Shown: one piece after another, positions 31,101 to 42,062 of the stretch
Position numbering within the stretch: the first letter of the stretch is position 1
Layout: the number at the start of each line of letters is the position of its first letter
From: Rhodococcus sp. UNC23MFCrub1.1
GTDB taxonomy: Bacteria > Actinomycetota > Actinomycetes > Mycobacteriales > Mycobacteriaceae
DNA: 64,000 bases
Assembly: GCF_000686025.1 (NCBI RefSeq)
Contig: NZ_JMLQ01000007.1
Coordinates: 124,001 to 188,000 of the forward strand
Direction of reading: 5' to 3'
Made by a program: the position numbers and the translations under genes
The notes under the pieces: generated by a model
What the model saw: the letters and a program-made list of their open reading frames with translations, nothing else
What the model was told of the DNA's origin: nothing
Databases searched by the model: none

Positions 31101-32216
31101 CTACTCGGCACGGCGGCGCCGGCGACCCGATCCTGTCGACGCGTCCGCGGTGCCCATCCCCGCGAGGATGTCCGCGACGGAGCGCCCACTCGAATGTGCT
31201 CCCGACCCTGCGTCGACCGGTGCGTCGGACTCGTCGTCCGGATCCGCAGCGCGTCGTCGACCGCCCGACTGCACGGGTGCGACGGGCGCGGGTTCCGGAA
31301 GCTCGGGCTCTTCCGGCTCGGGTTCGGGCTCGACGTCCAGGGTCGGCAGCGGATCGGGTTCGGGCTGCGGCTCGGGTTCGGGAAGCGGCTCGGGCTCCGG
31401 CAGGGGTTCGGGCTGCGGCTCGGGTTCCGGCAGCGGTTCCGGCTCGGGTTCCGGCTCGGGAAGGGGTTCCGGCTCGGGGGCGACGGGAATGCTGTCGGCG
31501 CGGTGACTCGACGGGTTCCATTCGGGGGTGCGCGGCGACTGCGGTGCGGGTGCCGGATGGAAGGTGCCGTCGTGATCGAACTCGCCGCCGATGACCGACG
31601 TCTCCGCCGTGACCGGGTCGTCGAAGGGAGTGGCGAAGCCGGGCCGGGAGTAGGTCGGATCGGGGGCGAAGCTCGGCGGGCGGGTGCGCGATCCGGGAAC
31701 GTACAGACCGGACGGCGCCGGCTCGTAGCCGCTGTAGGAGCGCTCGGCCAGCTCCCGCATCCGCATCGCCTCGCCGGCGATGGCAGCGCGGTCGTCCGGC
31801 AACTCGCCGTCGAACAGCATCTCGAGGCTGCGGCGCAGCGACGCGAGTTCGGCTCGGAGAGCACGCATCTCGTCTCCGTCGGCACCGATCTCGGCGCGTA
31901 CCCGCGACTCGACGCCGAGCTCGTACTCGCGGCGAGCGGCGATCTCCCGCTCCAGCTGGAGCTCGTAGACGGTCTGCAGATCGCGCGCCTTCATCTGATC
32001 CACCGCGGCGTCGCGGCGGTACTTCGTCATCGCGAACGCGCCGAGAACGGCGGCCCACAGCGCTGCCACGATGCCCACGCGCAGCAGCGGAACGCTGTCG
32101 CTGAGGATCATCAGAACGCTGGCCACCACGCCCAGCAGAACCAGACCGGCGAGAGCCGTGTGGTTGCCGCCGCGTTTCGTGCGACGGTTCGCCTTGCTCC
32201 TGCCGGTGTCCGTCAT
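31101..32216 (-). CDS. Membrane protein with coiled coil and Pro-Glu repeat (DUF6779-type, Rv3604c-like)
   Basis: A 371-residue protein. Two N-terminal membrane segments (residues about 20-62), then a helical region likely to be coiled coil (residues about 65-140, [20 protein letters not shown]), a Pro-rich part, a [11 protein letters not shown] repeat of roughly 65 residues (nucleotides 31290-31490), and a basic tail ending GRRRRRAE. By position it equals Rv3604c. Function is unknown; the Pro-Glu rod could span the wall or hold a partner. Confidence 0.78.
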   Translation of the reverse strand: MTDTGRSKANRRTKRGGNHTALAGLVLLGVVASVLMILSDSVPLLRVGIVAALWAAVLGAFAMTKYRRDAAVDQMKARDLQTVYELQLEREIAARREYELGVESRVRAEIGADGDEMRALRAELASLRRSLEMLFDGELPDDRAAIAGEAMRMRELAERSYSGYEPAPSGLYVPGSRTRPPSFAPDPTYSRPGFATPFDDPVTAETSVIGGEFDHDGTFHPAPAPQSPRTPEWNPSSHRADSIPVAPEPEPLPEPEPEPEPLPEPEPQPEPLPEPEPLPEPEPQPEPDPLPTLDVEPEPEPEEPELPEPAPVAPVQSGGRRRAADPDDESDAPVDAGSGAHSSGRSVADILAGMGTADASTGSGRRRRRAE

Positions 32217-32295
32217 GAATCCCAGGGTAACGGCTCGGGCGGCTGTCGCACTTCACCATGCACGGACGGGGTGTCCGAGGACGGCCGCGATCGGG

Positions 32296-32763
32296 TCAGT
32301 GGGCGGGCTCGTCGGCTCCGTCGTCCGGTGTCCGGCAGCAGTGCTCGAGCCACAGGGCAGCGGCCACGGCGACGATCCCGGCGACGAGGCCGATCAGCGC
32401 TCCCGGCGTGTCCTCCGACGCCGCGCGCACCGAGGACCGCAGGGGCAGCAGATGGATCAGCAGACCGGCCCACACTCCCGCCGCCGCTGCACCGACGAGG
32501 GCCGCGGCCTTCGCCAGCGCGACGGCGCGCGCGACCGTGATCGGATGCAGCTGGCCGGGCCCGGGGCCGATCCTCCGGGTGCGCAATCGGGACCGCACCA
32601 GCAGACCCACGACCACGAGGACGACCGCCACCGGATACAGCGACGCTCCGGCGAACGTCGAGATCGGCGGAACAGACCCGTAGAACGAGGACGCGAGGAT
32701 CCAGGTGGCCACCACGGCGAACGCCGCGAGCGCGACGAGGTCGCGCACGCGCGTCGGGCTCAC
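32296..32763 (-). CDS. DUF3180 membrane protein
   Basis: A 155-residue protein with four predicted membrane segments (near VALAAFAVVATWILASSF, ASLYPVAVVLVVVGLLV, ALVGAAAAGVWAGLLIHLL and ALIGLVAGIVAVAAALWL). It is the DUF3180 gene that always follows folK in this lineage. Its GTG overlaps the folK stop (GTGA). Function unknown. Confidence 0.83.
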   Translation of the reverse strand: MSPTRVRDLVALAAFAVVATWILASSFYGSVPPISTFAGASLYPVAVVLVVVGLLVRSRLRTRRIGPGPGQLHPITVARAVALAKAAALVGAAAAGVWAGLLIHLLPLRSSVRAASEDTPGALIGLVAGIVAVAAALWLEHCCRTPDDGADEPAH

Positions 32764-33287
32764 GTGGAGTCACCGCCGGCCCGCCCGCAGCGCACCGGGT
32801 CCCACAGCCGTGTCTCGGTGCGACGCACACCGGCACGTTCGGACTCCGGCAGCTCGGCCAGCAGGTCGCGCACCGATCGGCCACGCAGCACGGCGTCGGG
32901 ATCGGCGTCCAGCCACGGTGCGAGGACGAAGGCGCGCTCGTGCGCCAGTGGGTGCGGAAGAATCAGCTCGGGGTCGTCGCTGACGACGTCGTCGCACACG
33001 ACGATGTCCACGTCGACGGTCCGCGGTCCCCAGCGCTGCACCCGCTCGCGGTGAGCGGCCGTCTCCAACTGCTGTCCCCGTCGCAACCAGCCCCGGCAGT
33101 CGGTGTTCTCGTCGTCCACGATCACGACGGCGTTGAGGAAGTCCTGCTGGTCGATGCCGCCCCACGGGGCGGTGGCGAACACGGTCGACACTGCGACGAC
33201 GGCGTCACCGAGACCCTCGACCACAGCCCGCAACTGCTGTTCGCTGTCCCCGATGTTGCTCCCGATCGAGAGCACCGCGCGGGTCAC
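32760..33287 (-). CDS. folK: 2-amino-4-hydroxy-6-hydroxymethyldihydropteridine pyrophosphokinase
   Basis: A 175-residue folate-pathway kinase. It starts [20 protein letters not shown], with [36 protein letters not shown] (metal-binding DVDI) and [16 protein letters not shown]. The GTG at 33287 overlaps the folB stop by four bases; the much longer open frame upstream is a shadow over folB and folP. The C-terminal tail after [11 protein letters not shown] is lineage-specific. Confidence 0.94.
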   Translation of the reverse strand: MTRAVLSIGSNIGDSEQQLRAVVEGLGDAVVAVSTVFATAPWGGIDQQDFLNAVVIVDDENTDCRGWLRRGQQLETAAHRERVQRWGPRTVDVDIVVCDDVVSDDPELILPHPLAHERAFVLAPWLDADPDAVLRGRSVRDLLAELPESERAGVRRTETRLWDPVRCGRAGGDST

Positions 33288-33649
33288 GCAGACCTCGATC
33301 GGGTCACTACGACGGCCACGTCCGTGAAGGTCAGGGGGATCGGAGCCGACGGCTTGTGCAGGGTGACCTCGACGCGTTCCACGCGCGGATCCGTCAGGAC
33401 ACCGTCGGCGATCTCGCTCGCGACCGTCTCGATGAGATCGCGACTCGGCCCCGCGACGACCGCGGCGGCGGCCTCGGCCAACTCGCCGTAGTGCGCCGTC
33501 TTCGTCAGGTCGTCCGACGCCGCGGCCGGGGCGAGATCCATGTGGACGACGAGGTCGACGAGGAAGTCCTGCCCGTCGCGCTTCTCGTGGTCGAAGACAC
33601 CGTGATTGCCACGCACGGTCAATCCGCGCAGCTCGATGCGATCGGTCAT
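33284..33649 (-). CDS. folB: Dihydroneopterin aldolase
   Basis: A 121-residue folate enzyme converting dihydroneopterin to hydroxymethyl-dihydropterin. It shows [23 protein letters not shown] with the substrate-binding Glu/Gly block, [26 protein letters not shown] and [14 protein letters not shown]. The ATG at 33649 overlaps the folP stop (ATGA), so translation is coupled down the operon. Confidence 0.94.
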   Translation of the reverse strand: MTDRIELRGLTVRGNHGVFDHEKRDGQDFLVDLVVHMDLAPAAASDDLTKTAHYGELAEAAAAVVAGPSRDLIETVASEIADGVLTDPRVERVEVTLHKPSAPIPLTFTDVAVVVTRSRSA

Positions 33650-34509
33650 GTCGTGCCTTTCGGTTCGGTCGGGCCGTGCCACTGCCGGTGCACGGCGAGA
33701 GCGTCGAGAGTGCCGACGGCGTCGTGGACGCGCACCCCCCAGGCACCCGCCACGGCGGACAGCACCGAGATCGCGGCCGTCGCAGCGTCGCGGCCGTGCG
33801 GGGGGCGAGGCTGCCCGTCGCGGGCGAGCAGAGTGCCGAGGAATCGTTTGCGGGACGCACCCACAAGCACGGGAATGCCCGTGTCGACGAGACGATCGAG
33901 TCGGCGGAGCAACGCCCAGTTGTGCTCCGCGTTCTTGGCGAAGCCGAGCCCCGGATCGAGGACGATGCGGGAACTGTCCACCCCGGCGGCGACGGCCGCG
34001 TCGACCTGACGGAGCAGTCCGCTGCGCACGTCCTCGACGATGTCGCCGTAGTCGTGCTCCTCCGCGGCACCCGGTCGGTGGGTCCAGTCGACGGTGGAAC
34101 GCCAGTGCATGAGCACCCAGGCGACGCCGGCATCGGCGACGACACCCGCCATGTCGGGATCGGCGCGGCCACCGGAGACGTCGTTGACGATGGACACGCC
34201 CGCACCGATCGCCGCGGTCGCCACGGATGCCCGCATCGTGTCGACGCTGACGCACACGCCGTGAGAGACCAACTCGGCGATCACCGGTGCGACGCGCTCC
34301 GCCTCGACGGACGGGTCGACGCGGTCGGCTCCCGGACGTGTCGACTCGCCCCCCACATCGACGATGTCGACACCCGCGGCGTGCAGTTCGAGGCCGTGCC
34401 GCACCGCGGCGTCGACGTCGAGGTAACGGCCGCCGTCCGAGAACGAGTCGGCCGTGACGTTGACGACGCCCATCACCACGGGCCCGTCCGCGTGCGGAAG
34501 CGTGAACAC
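33646..34509 (-). CDS. folP: Dihydropteroate synthase
   Basis: A 287-residue TIM-barrel enzyme, the sulfonamide target. Signatures: [37 protein letters not shown], the VNDVSGG strand, [15 protein letters not shown] and [10 protein letters not shown]. It lies nine bases after folE and overlaps folB. The order folE-folP-folB-folK matches mycobacteria. Confidence 0.96.
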   Translation of the reverse strand: MFTLPHADGPVVMGVVNVTADSFSDGGRYLDVDAAVRHGLELHAAGVDIVDVGGESTRPGADRVDPSVEAERVAPVIAELVSHGVCVSVDTMRASVATAAIGAGVSIVNDVSGGRADPDMAGVVADAGVAWVLMHWRSTVDWTHRPGAAEEHDYGDIVEDVRSGLLRQVDAAVAAGVDSSRIVLDPGLGFAKNAEHNWALLRRLDRLVDTGIPVLVGASRKRFLGTLLARDGQPRPPHGRDAATAAISVLSAVAGAWGVRVHDAVGTLDALAVHRQWHGPTEPKGTT

Positions 34510-34518
34510 GAGCGGCGC

Positions 34519-35145
34519 CTACTTGCGAAGGATGAGATCCAGCGCCTCGGACCGGGACACCGCGCTGGACTGGAACACACCGCGTACGGCGGAGGTGGTG
34601 GTGCTGGCGCCCGGCTTACGGATTCCCCGCATCGCCATGCAGAGGTGCTCGGCCTCCATCACCACGATGACTCCGCGCGGTTCGAGCTTGCGCATCATCG
34701 CGTCGGCGACCTGCGAGGTGAGACGCTCCTGCACCTGCGGCCGCTTCGCGTACAGGTCGACGACCCGCGCCAGCTTCGACAGGCCCGTCACCCGGCCCGA
34801 CTTGCCCGGGATGTAGCCGACGTGCGCGACGCCGTGGAAGGACACCAGGTGGTGCTCGCACGTCGAGTACATCGGGATGTCCCGCACGAGGACGAGCTCG
34901 CGGTGCGCCTCGTCGAACGTCGTTCCCAGCACCTCGTCGGGATCGACGAACAGTCCGCCGAACATCTCCCTGTATGCACGCGCCACTCGAGCGGGCGTGT
35001 CCTTCAGCCCCTCGCGCTCGGGGTCCTCACCCACCGCGAGCAGCAGCTCGCGAACGGCCGCCTCGGCGCGCTCCTGATCGAACGTCCGACCGGACACCAC
35101 GGACACGGGCTCGTCGATCGACTGATCGGCTTGGTTGACGGACAC
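34519..35145 (-). CDS. folE: GTP cyclohydrolase I
   Basis: A 208-residue enzyme for the first folate step. It has [14 protein letters not shown], the zinc and substrate site [62 protein letters not shown] and the end TTSAVRGVF. The GTG at 35145 is preceded by AAGGGA. The gene starts about 100 bases after the ftsH stop and heads the folate set. Confidence 0.95.
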   Translation of the reverse strand: MSVNQADQSIDEPVSVVSGRTFDQERAEAAVRELLLAVGEDPEREGLKDTPARVARAYREMFGGLFVDPDEVLGTTFDEAHRELVLVRDIPMYSTCEHHLVSFHGVAHVGYIPGKSGRVTGLSKLARVVDLYAKRPQVQERLTSQVADAMMRKLEPRGVIVVMEAEHLCMAMRGIRKPGASTTTSAVRGVFQSSAVSRSEALDLILRK

Positions 35146-35248
35146 GGGAGGTCCCTTCGCTGACGGACGCGCTGCCGATGGATCAGAGCAGCCGGAGTGA
35201 TGTGCGGGCGGGTGCGGCCGCACGGACGAGAGGGTCGGACGAGCGACT

Positions 35249-37876
35249 CTAGCGCGCGTCCGGGCCCTCCCACCGCTGGGTGTTCGGCGGCAGCTGGGGA
35301 TCCTCGGCCTCGTCACGCGGAGGCTGGTACTGCCCCTCCGGGTTCTGCGGGTTGCGGTACCGCGGCTCGGGCTGAGCCGGCTCCCCCACACCCGCACCGG
35401 GGTACTGCCCGTACGGCTGCGGCTCCTGGTACGGCTCCTGATAGGGCTGCGGTTCCTGGTACGCCTGCGGTTCCCGATAGGGCTGCGGTTCCTGGTAGGG
35501 CTGGGGTTCCTGGTAGGGCTGGGGCTCGTCGTAGCCGCGCGGTTCCTGGTACCCACGCGGACCCTGGTAGCCCTGCGGGTCACCCTGACCCTGCGGCTGC
35601 CCGTAGCCCTGCGGCTGGCCGTAGCCCTGCGGCTGGCCGTAGCCCTGCGGCTGGCCGTAACCCTGCGGCTCCGGGTACCGCGGTGCCTCGTTCTCGCGAG
35701 GAGGCCATCCCGGTGCGGACCAGCCGGCCGGTGCGCCGTAGTCGGGCATCGAGGAGCCGGGACGGCCGCCGCGATGTGCGCCACCCTGACCGTTCGGGGT
35801 CGACCCGTTCTGGCCCTGCCCGTTCTGACCGTGACCGTTCTGGCCGTGCCCGTTCTGGGCGTGGCCGTTCTGGCCGTTCTGTGCCTGACCGTTCTGGGCC
35901 TGGCCGGCGTAGCTCGGCTCCTTGACGATCGAGACGGGAGGCCACGGCTCCCCGCGCTCGGTCGCGAGCTCGCGCGGCGTCTTCACCGGGGGCTTGGACG
36001 ACGGAACTCGATCACCGAAGTCGTTGAACGCGGTGATGCGGGGACGCTTCTCGACGCCGGTGAAGATCTTCTCCAGGTCCTTGCGCGTGAGCGTCTCGCG
36101 CTCGAGCAGCTCGGTGGCCAGGATGTCGAGGACGTCGCGGTAGTCGTTCAGGATGGCCCACGCCTCGGTATGCGCGGCCTCGATGAGGTTGCGCACCTCC
36201 CCGTCGATCTCCCGCGCGACCTCGTGCGAGTAGTCGGACTGGACGCCCATCGAGCGGCCCAGGAACGGATCGCCCTGCTCCTGGCCGTACCGGACGGCGC
36301 CGAGCTTGCTGCTCATGCCGTACTCGGTGACCATGGCGCGAGCGATCTTGGTCGCCTGGTCGATGTCGGAGGATGCTCCCGTGGTCGGCTCGTGGAAGAC
36401 GAGCTCCTCGGCAGCGCGGCCGCCCATCGCCATGACGAGGCGCGCGATCATCTCGGAGCGCGTCATCAGGCCCTTGTCGTCCTCCGGCACCGTCATCGCG
36501 TGACCACCGGTGCGGCCGCGGGCGAGGATGGTGACCTTGTAGATCGGCTCGATGTCGGGCATCGCCCACGCCGCGAGGGTGTGACCACCCTCGTGGTACG
36601 CCGTGATCTTGCGCTCGTGCTCGCTGATGATGCGGCTCTTGCGTCGGGGTCCGCCGATGACGCGGTCCACCGACTCCTCGAGGGCGGCCTCGGTGACCAC
36701 GGTCCCGTTCTCCCGCGCCGTGAGCAGTGCGGCCTCGTTGATGACGTTCGCGAGATCCGCGCCCGACATGCCGACGGTGCGCTTGGCCAGACCCTCGAGG
36801 TCGGCGTCCTGCGCGATCGGCTTGCCCTTCGAGTGCACCGCGAGAATCGCGCGGCGTCCTGCGAGGTCGGGGGCGCCGACCGGGATCTGCCTGTCGAAAC
36901 GGCCCGGGCGCAGCAGTGCCGGGTCGAGGATGTCGGGACGGTTCGTGGCGGCGATGAGGATGACGCCCGTGCGCTCACCGAACCCGTCCATCTCGACGAG
37001 CAGCTGGTTGAGGGTCTGCTCGCGCTCGTCGTGGCCACCACCGAGACCGGCGCCACGCTGGCGACCGACGGCGTCGATCTCGTCGACGAAGATGATGCAG
37101 GGGCTGTTCTGCTTGGCCTGCTCGAACAGGTCGCGCACCCGTGAGGCACCCACACCGACGAACATCTCGACGAAGTCGGAACCCGAGATGGTGAAGAACG
37201 GCACGCCGGCCTCACCGGCGACGGCGCGGGCGAGCAGCGTCTTGCCGGTTCCGGGAGGGCCGTAGAGCAGCACGCCGCGGGGGATCTTCGCGCCGAGCGC
37301 CTGGTAGCGGGCCGGGTTCTGCAGGAAGTCCTTGATCTCGTACAGCTCTTCGACCGCTTCGTTCGCGCCTGCCACGTCCGCGAACGTCGTCTTCGGCATG
37401 TCCTTGGTGAGCTGCTTGGCCTTGGACTTGCCGAAGCCCATGACACCGCCACGCCCGCCGCCCTGCATGCGCGACATCACGAAGATGAAGATGCCCAGCA
37501 GGATGATCATCGGGAGCAGGAACACCAGGATCGACGTGAACCAGCTGTCCTGCGTCACCTCGGTGTCGTAGCTCTCGGCACCCGACGCGGCGACCTTGTC
37601 GAAGATCTGCTGAGACGCGGCGTCCGGGTACTGCGAGATGATCTGCGTCTCGTTGCCGGTGGCGTCGTTGCCGCTCTTCAGCGTCAGACGAACCTGCTGC
37701 TCACGGTCGTCGATCTGCGCGGTCTGCACGTTCTGGTCGTCGAGCTGCGCGACGGCGACCGACGTGTCGACACTCTTCCACCCCCGCGTGTCGTCGCCGA
37801 AGTAGCTGAAGGCGAAGATCACCAACAGGATGCCGGCGACTATCGCCAGGTTGCGGAACAAAGTCTTGCGGTTCAT
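35249..37876 (-). CDS. ftsH: ATP-dependent zinc metalloprotease FtsH with long repetitive tail
   Basis: An 875-residue membrane protease that removes misassembled membrane proteins. Two membrane segments (about 10-27 and 113-135) flank an extracytoplasmic domain. The AAA core has Walker A GPPGTGKT (206-213), Walker B IIFVDEID and the zinc motif His428-Glu-Gly-Gly-His432. From about residue 655 a hydrophilic tail of some 220 residues follows, first Asn/Gln/Gly/His-rich, then GYGQPQ and YQEPQP repeats. M. tuberculosis FtsH is shorter (about 760 residues), so the tail is the odd feature. Confidence 0.95.
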   Translation of the reverse strand: MNRKTLFRNLAIVAGILLVIFAFSYFGDDTRGWKSVDTSVAVAQLDDQNVQTAQIDDREQQVRLTLKSGNDATGNETQIISQYPDAASQQIFDKVAASGAESYDTEVTQDSWFTSILVFLLPMIILLGIFIFVMSRMQGGGRGGVMGFGKSKAKQLTKDMPKTTFADVAGANEAVEELYEIKDFLQNPARYQALGAKIPRGVLLYGPPGTGKTLLARAVAGEAGVPFFTISGSDFVEMFVGVGASRVRDLFEQAKQNSPCIIFVDEIDAVGRQRGAGLGGGHDEREQTLNQLLVEMDGFGERTGVILIAATNRPDILDPALLRPGRFDRQIPVGAPDLAGRRAILAVHSKGKPIAQDADLEGLAKRTVGMSGADLANVINEAALLTARENGTVVTEAALEESVDRVIGGPRRKSRIISEHERKITAYHEGGHTLAAWAMPDIEPIYKVTILARGRTGGHAMTVPEDDKGLMTRSEMIARLVMAMGGRAAEELVFHEPTTGASSDIDQATKIARAMVTEYGMSSKLGAVRYGQEQGDPFLGRSMGVQSDYSHEVAREIDGEVRNLIEAAHTEAWAILNDYRDVLDILATELLERETLTRKDLEKIFTGVEKRPRITAFNDFGDRVPSSKPPVKTPRELATERGEPWPPVSIVKEPSYAGQAQNGQAQNGQNGHAQNGHGQNGHGQNGQGQNGSTPNGQGGAHRGGRPGSSMPDYGAPAGWSAPGWPPRENEAPRYPEPQGYGQPQGYGQPQGYGQPQGYGQPQGQGDPQGYQGPRGYQEPRGYDEPQPYQEPQPYQEPQPYREPQAYQEPQPYQEPYQEPQPYGQYPGAGVGEPAQPEPRYRNPQNPEGQYQPPRDEAEDPQLPPNTQRWEGPDAR
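35401..35905. repeat. In-frame coding repeats in the ftsH tail
   Basis: Three blocks of short tandem codon repeats: units coding for YQEPQP (about 35410-35530), GYGQPQ (about 35580-35665, five units of 18 bases) and QNGHG/QNGQ (about 35800-35905). They stay in frame with ftsH and change no stop, so they are protein low-complexity rather than intergenic repeats. Such units are prone to copy-number change. Confidence 0.8.
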
Positions 37877-38080
37877 ACAGCGTCGCCCTCGATGGCAGTC
37901 GGACTCACAGGCAGGTGGTCATGGTTCGCGTCGGTCGGCCGGCAGCAATTCTCGATCGTTGCCGGTTGCGCACCGGACAAGCCAGGTTACCGCGGATGCG
38001 GACGGCCGGGCGGCGCGCACATCTCGGTCAACGCGCCGACACGCGGTGAGGTTCCCGCGCCCAGCTGCGCGTGACGAGTG

Positions 38081-39427
38081 TTACCGGTCGGCCGCGGTGC
38101 GTGGCCAGGGCCGATGCTGTTCGATCTGTGCCGCGAGCGCCAGCAGTCGACGCTCGGACCCGGGAGGGCCCGCCAGCTGCACGGCCAGCGGAGTCCCCGA
38201 CTCGGGATGGAGTCCCGCGGGCACACTCACGGCCGGCCACCCCAGCAAGTTCCACGGTGCCGCGAAGGGTGCGTAGCGAATGTTGGCCGCCATGTTGGCT
38301 GCCCACCCGCGCTCGCTCCACCGGTCCGCACGGATCGGCGGCGCGGCGAGCGCCGGCGTCAGCACCACGTCGACACTCTCGAAGTACGAGCGCATGCGTC
38401 GCGTGAGCGTCTCGGTCTGCGACGGCCGCACGAACCGTGCCGCTCGCCGACCCACCGCGATGTGGCGACGGGTTCGCTTCTGCAGCGCCGACACGTCGAG
38501 CCCGGCGGCGTCCGCGGCTCCGCCGGCCGTCCAGCGGGCGAGCTGCCCGAGTGGACTGGCCGGGTAGGGCAGCGCTGCCGTGCTGGTGCGGTGCCCGATC
38601 CGCTCGAGCTCCCGGGCGACGTCGAGTGCGGCCTGCCGGAAGTGGGGATCCACTCGCACGACGGGCGACGGCGACTCCACGGCGACCCCGATGCGCGTGG
38701 TCTCGGGAGCGTCGACGTAGGCGAGATCCGGATCGTCCGCCATGACCGAGAGCAGGAGCGCCGCGTCGGCGACGGTCGTGGTCAACGGACCGTTCTCCGA
38801 CATGCCGAACCACGAGCCGTTGCCCAGTTCGGACGGGACGAGGCCGAGCCCCGGCTTGATGCCGACCAGTCCGCAGTTCGCGGCGGGGATCCGGATGGAC
38901 CCCATGCCGTCGTTGCCGTGGGCGACGGGCACCATGCCCGAGGCGACCGCGGCGGCGGCGCCACCGGACGATCCGCCCGGGGTGAGGTCACGGTTCCACG
39001 GATTGCGGGCGATGCCGTCGGCACCGTCCGTCGCGCCCCACAGGCACAGCTCGGGAACCGAGGTGAGACCGACGACCACGGCGCCCGCGCCGCGCAGGCG
39101 CGCGACCACCGGGTGATCCGCGGCGGCGGGAGTGTCGGATGTCGCGAGCGAACCGTTGCGCATCGGGTAGCCCGTCACCGGGACGTTGTCCTTGATCGCC
39201 ACCGGGACGCCGGCGAGCGGCAGGGCGCGCAGATCCGCTCGGACGGCGACCGCGTCCGCTTCCCGGAGCACCTCGTCGGGACGCACCACGACGAACGCGT
39301 GCAGGTCGTCGTTCCGAGCGGCGATGCGGTCCAACGCTTCTCGGGCTACCGCGGCAGGTTGGACCCGCCCGTTCCGGACGTCGTCCGCGATGGACGTGGC
39401 GGTGGGGCCGACCTGTTCGCGCGACAT
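38081..39427 (-). CDS. Amidase (amidase signature family)
   Basis: A 448-residue Ser-cisSer-Lys hydrolase. The triad is visible: Lys79 in VPVAIKDN, Ser153 in TPGGSSGGAAAA and Ser177 in DGMGSIRIPAA. The length is normal. There is no signal peptide, so it acts in the cytoplasm on an unknown amide; GatA is unlikely because no gatC or gatB neighbours are present. The 204-base gap to ftsH holds the ftsH promoter but I see no clear motif in it. It lies just upstream of nothing but ftsH and downstream of hpt. Confidence 0.88.
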   Translation of the reverse strand: MSREQVGPTATSIADDVRNGRVQPAAVAREALDRIAARNDDLHAFVVVRPDEVLREADAVAVRADLRALPLAGVPVAIKDNVPVTGYPMRNGSLATSDTPAAADHPVVARLRGAGAVVVGLTSVPELCLWGATDGADGIARNPWNRDLTPGGSSGGAAAAVASGMVPVAHGNDGMGSIRIPAANCGLVGIKPGLGLVPSELGNGSWFGMSENGPLTTTVADAALLLSVMADDPDLAYVDAPETTRIGVAVESPSPVVRVDPHFRQAALDVARELERIGHRTSTAALPYPASPLGQLARWTAGGAADAAGLDVSALQKRTRRHIAVGRRAARFVRPSQTETLTRRMRSYFESVDVVLTPALAAPPIRADRWSERGWAANMAANIRYAPFAAPWNLLGWPAVSVPAGLHPESGTPLAVQLAGPPGSERRLLALAAQIEQHRPWPRTAADR

Positions 39428-39431
39428 TCGA

Positions 39432-39986
39432 TCAGCCTCCGTAGACCCGGGGTTCCAGCAGTCCGATGTAGGGAAGGTCGCGGTAACGCTCGTCGTAGTC
39501 GAGGCCGTAGCCCACGACGAACTCGTTCGGGATGTCGAAGCCGACGTTCGCGACGTCGACGTCCACCTTCACCGCGTCGGGCTTGCGGAGCAAGGTGACC
39601 ACCTCGAGCGACGCGGGCTGGCGCGTGGCGAGGTTCTTCATCAACCACGACAGCGTCAGACCGGAGTCGATGATGTCCTCCACGATGAGGACGTGGCGGC
39701 CGTGGATGTCGCGGTCGAGGTCCTTGAGGATGCGGACGACGCCCGACGAGGACGTGGACGATCCGTACGAACTGACCGCCATGAACTCGAGCTGGCTCGG
39801 GATCGGCAGTGCGCGTGCGAAATCCGTCATGAACATGATGGCGCCCTTGAGAACTCCGACGAGCAGCAGATCACCCTCGGGAGCCCCCACCGGATAGCGA
39901 GCGGCGATCTCCTCGGCCAGCTCGGCGATACGCTTGTCGATCTCCTCTCGGGAGATCAGGATCGATGCGATGTCGCCCTCGTACAC
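39432..39986 (-). CDS. hpt: Hypoxanthine phosphoribosyltransferase
   Basis: A 184-residue purine-salvage enzyme making IMP and GMP from hypoxanthine and guanine with PRPP. The PRPP loop [17 protein letters not shown], the flexible-loop [11 protein letters not shown] and the base-binding [20 protein letters not shown] are clear. The GTG at 39986 ([12 protein letters not shown]) is used; the longer frame overlaps tilS and is not coding. The tilS-hpt pair is conserved across Gram-positive bacteria. Confidence 0.94.
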   Translation of the reverse strand: MYEGDIASILISREEIDKRIAELAEEIAARYPVGAPEGDLLLVGVLKGAIMFMTDFARALPIPSQLEFMAVSSYGSSTSSSGVVRILKDLDRDIHGRHVLIVEDIIDSGLTLSWLMKNLATRQPASLEVVTLLRKPDAVKVDVDVANVGFDIPNEFVVGYGLDYDERYRDLPYIGLLEPRVYGG

Positions 39987-39996
39987 GGGTGTCCCT

Positions 39997-40992
39997 TCAC
40001 TCGCTCGCGGCCCGGCCGGTCCACCGAACCAGGTCGAGCTTGCCACGTCGTCTCTCGACGACCAACCTCTCGACCGGGCCGCCCCCGGCCACCGCGACGC
40101 CGCCCTGCCCGCGCCACGCGCCGACGAGATCGTCCACGGCGCGCACCTGCGCCTCGTTGCGCAACGGCACTCCACAGTCGGCCAGCCACTCGCGGATCAC
40201 CCGCCGACGGAGTGCACCCGGTACCTCCACGAGGGCGGACACCTCCAGCGCGTCGCCGACGCGGGCGGACACGGCGATGTCCGCGGCGAGTGCGTCGAGA
40301 ACGGCGCCGTCCTCGCGCAGCTGGTCGGCGGTGCGCGCGAGCGCGCCGGCGACACCGCCGTGCAGGACGTCCTCCAGCAGCGGGAGCACCTCGCCGCGGA
40401 GTCGGACCCGAACGAAGGACGGGTCGAGGTTGTGCGGGTCGTCCCACGCGGCGAGACCCAGTTCGGCGCACGCGCCGACGGTGGACTCGCGGCGCACGGT
40501 CAACAGCGGACGACCTCGCGGCGGGTCCCAGGCCGCCATCCCCCGCAGCGATCGGGACCCGGATCCGCGGGCGAGTCCGAGCAGGACGGTCTCGGCCTGA
40601 TCGTCCAGCGTGTGGCCCAGCAGGATCGGGCGGTCACCGCGGACCGCGTCGAGAGCGGCGTACCGGGCGCGCCGGGCCGCGGCCTCGGGTCCACCCGCCC
40701 CGGTCACCGACACGGTCCTCACCTCGGCGCGGGAACACCCGAGGTCTCGTGCCTGCTCGGCGGCCCTGTGCGCCACCTCGGCCGAACCCGCCTGCAGCGC
40801 GTGGTCGACGACCACGGCGTGCACCTGTGCGCCCTCGGCCACACAGGCGGCGGTGAGCGCCAGCGAGTCCGCACCACCCGACAGCCCGACGACGACGGCG
40901 CGCTCCGGGCAGTGCTCCCCGAACCAGGCGCGCACCGCCCGCCGCACCGTGAGCAGGTGCGGGCCCTCCGGCATCGGGCGTGCCCCGGTCAT
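39997..40992 (-). CDS. tilS: tRNA(Ile)-lysidine synthetase
   Basis: A 331-residue enzyme that converts the wobble cytidine of tRNA-Ile(CAU) to lysidine. The PP-loop is SGGADS (residues 38-43), followed by [38 protein letters not shown] and [14 protein letters not shown]. The C-terminal part is the short actinobacterial type. It begins 13 bases after the metalloprotease stop. Confidence 0.93.
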   Translation of the reverse strand: MTGARPMPEGPHLLTVRRAVRAWFGEHCPERAVVVGLSGGADSLALTAACVAEGAQVHAVVVDHALQAGSAEVAHRAAEQARDLGCSRAEVRTVSVTGAGGPEAAARRARYAALDAVRGDRPILLGHTLDDQAETVLLGLARGSGSRSLRGMAAWDPPRGRPLLTVRRESTVGACAELGLAAWDDPHNLDPSFVRVRLRGEVLPLLEDVLHGGVAGALARTADQLREDGAVLDALAADIAVSARVGDALEVSALVEVPGALRRRVIREWLADCGVPLRNEAQVRAVDDLVGAWRGQGGVAVAGGGPVERLVVERRRGKLDLVRWTGRAASE

Positions 40993-41005
40993 GCCGGGAC
41001 GCCGG

Positions 41006-42028
41006 TCATCCCAGAACTCGCTGCGTCCACTTCTCCGGCGCCTCGATCTCGGAGAGCAGCGGCAACGTGTCCGCGTCGGTCCACACGGTGTTGAAACGCT
41101 CCATGCCGACCTGGCCGACGACGGCGTCGACGAACGCCTTGCCGCGGACGTACTGCGCCATCTTCGCGTCCATCCCGAGCAGCGCGCGGATCACGCGCTG
41201 CACCGGGTTCTGCTTCCGCGTGCGACGGGCGTCGAAGGCCTTGCGGATCGCCGAGACCGACGGCACCACCGCGGGACCCACCGCGTCCATCACGTGGTCG
41301 GCATGGCCTTCGAGCAGCGTTCCGAGCACCAGCAGACGATCGAGTGCCTCCTGCTGCGCGGGTGCCTGCGTCGCCCGGAGCAGACCGATGATGCCGCCGT
41401 CGCCGCCGTCCTGCCCGCGGGACCGCACCGCCGCCGCGAGGCGTCCCACGACGTCGGCCAGGGGCTCGTCCGCGCCGCCCTGCAGCGTGGTGACGTTGTC
41501 CTTCATGTAGCCCGCAAGCCACGGCGACGACGAGAACTGCACGCGGTGCGTCACCTCGTGCAGACACACCCACAGTCGGAAGTCGCTGGGCCGCAGGCGA
41601 AGCGATCGCTCCACGGACACGATGTTCGGGGCCACCAGCAACAGCGTTCCGTCCGGACCGGTGAAGGGGTCGTACTGCCCGAGAATGGCCGTCGACAGGA
41701 ACGCCAGCATCGCGCCCGCCTGCACGCCGCCGGGCTTGCCGCCGAGGAACGAACTGTCGTCGCCGTCGGAATCACTGACCAGGTGCCGCATCGACTCGGA
41801 CGCGGCGGCGATCCACTCCGGCCGATCGAGCACGCGCGCCGCCGGGACGGGCAGACCGTCGGCGAGGCCCGTGACCTCGCGCACGGGGCCCTCGGCGCGT
41901 ACCGACGCGTCGGCCAGTTCGCGCAGCGCCGCGTCCGCGGTGTACCGCGACGTCTTCGGACCCCGTGGTGCGAGCCGGGCACCCGTCCGGGCGGCCAGAC
42001 CCCAATCGATCACACCAGTGTCGGACAT
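41006..42028 (-). CDS. Zinc-dependent metalloprotease-like protein (DUF2342, Rv3626c-like)
   Basis: A 340-residue protein with the zinc motif in VCLHEVTHRVQFS (HExxH) and a downstream LLEGHADHVMDAVG that can supply the third ligand. Databases have labelled this family as associated with F420 synthesis, from phylogenetic profile rather than proof. No membrane segment or signal is seen. It stands between dacB and tilS as in M. tuberculosis. Confidence 0.85.
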   Translation of the reverse strand: MSDTGVIDWGLAARTGARLAPRGPKTSRYTADAALRELADASVRAEGPVREVTGLADGLPVPAARVLDRPEWIAAASESMRHLVSDSDGDDSSFLGGKPGGVQAGAMLAFLSTAILGQYDPFTGPDGTLLLVAPNIVSVERSLRLRPSDFRLWVCLHEVTHRVQFSSSPWLAGYMKDNVTTLQGGADEPLADVVGRLAAAVRSRGQDGGDGGIIGLLRATQAPAQQEALDRLLVLGTLLEGHADHVMDAVGPAVVPSVSAIRKAFDARRTRKQNPVQRVIRALLGMDAKMAQYVRGKAFVDAVVGQVGMERFNTVWTDADTLPLLSEIEAPEKWTQRVLG

Positions 42029-42062
42029 GCCCTCACCCCTGTTCTCTCTCGGAATCGACCGG

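Noticed and set aside
31037-31594. A Gly/Ser- or Arg-rich gene on the plus strand
   Set aside because: It is the antisense reading of the Pro-Glu repeat in the membrane-protein gene.
35401-35905. Intergenic tandem repeat or CRISPR
   Set aside because: The units stay in frame inside ftsH and code for a low-complexity tail.
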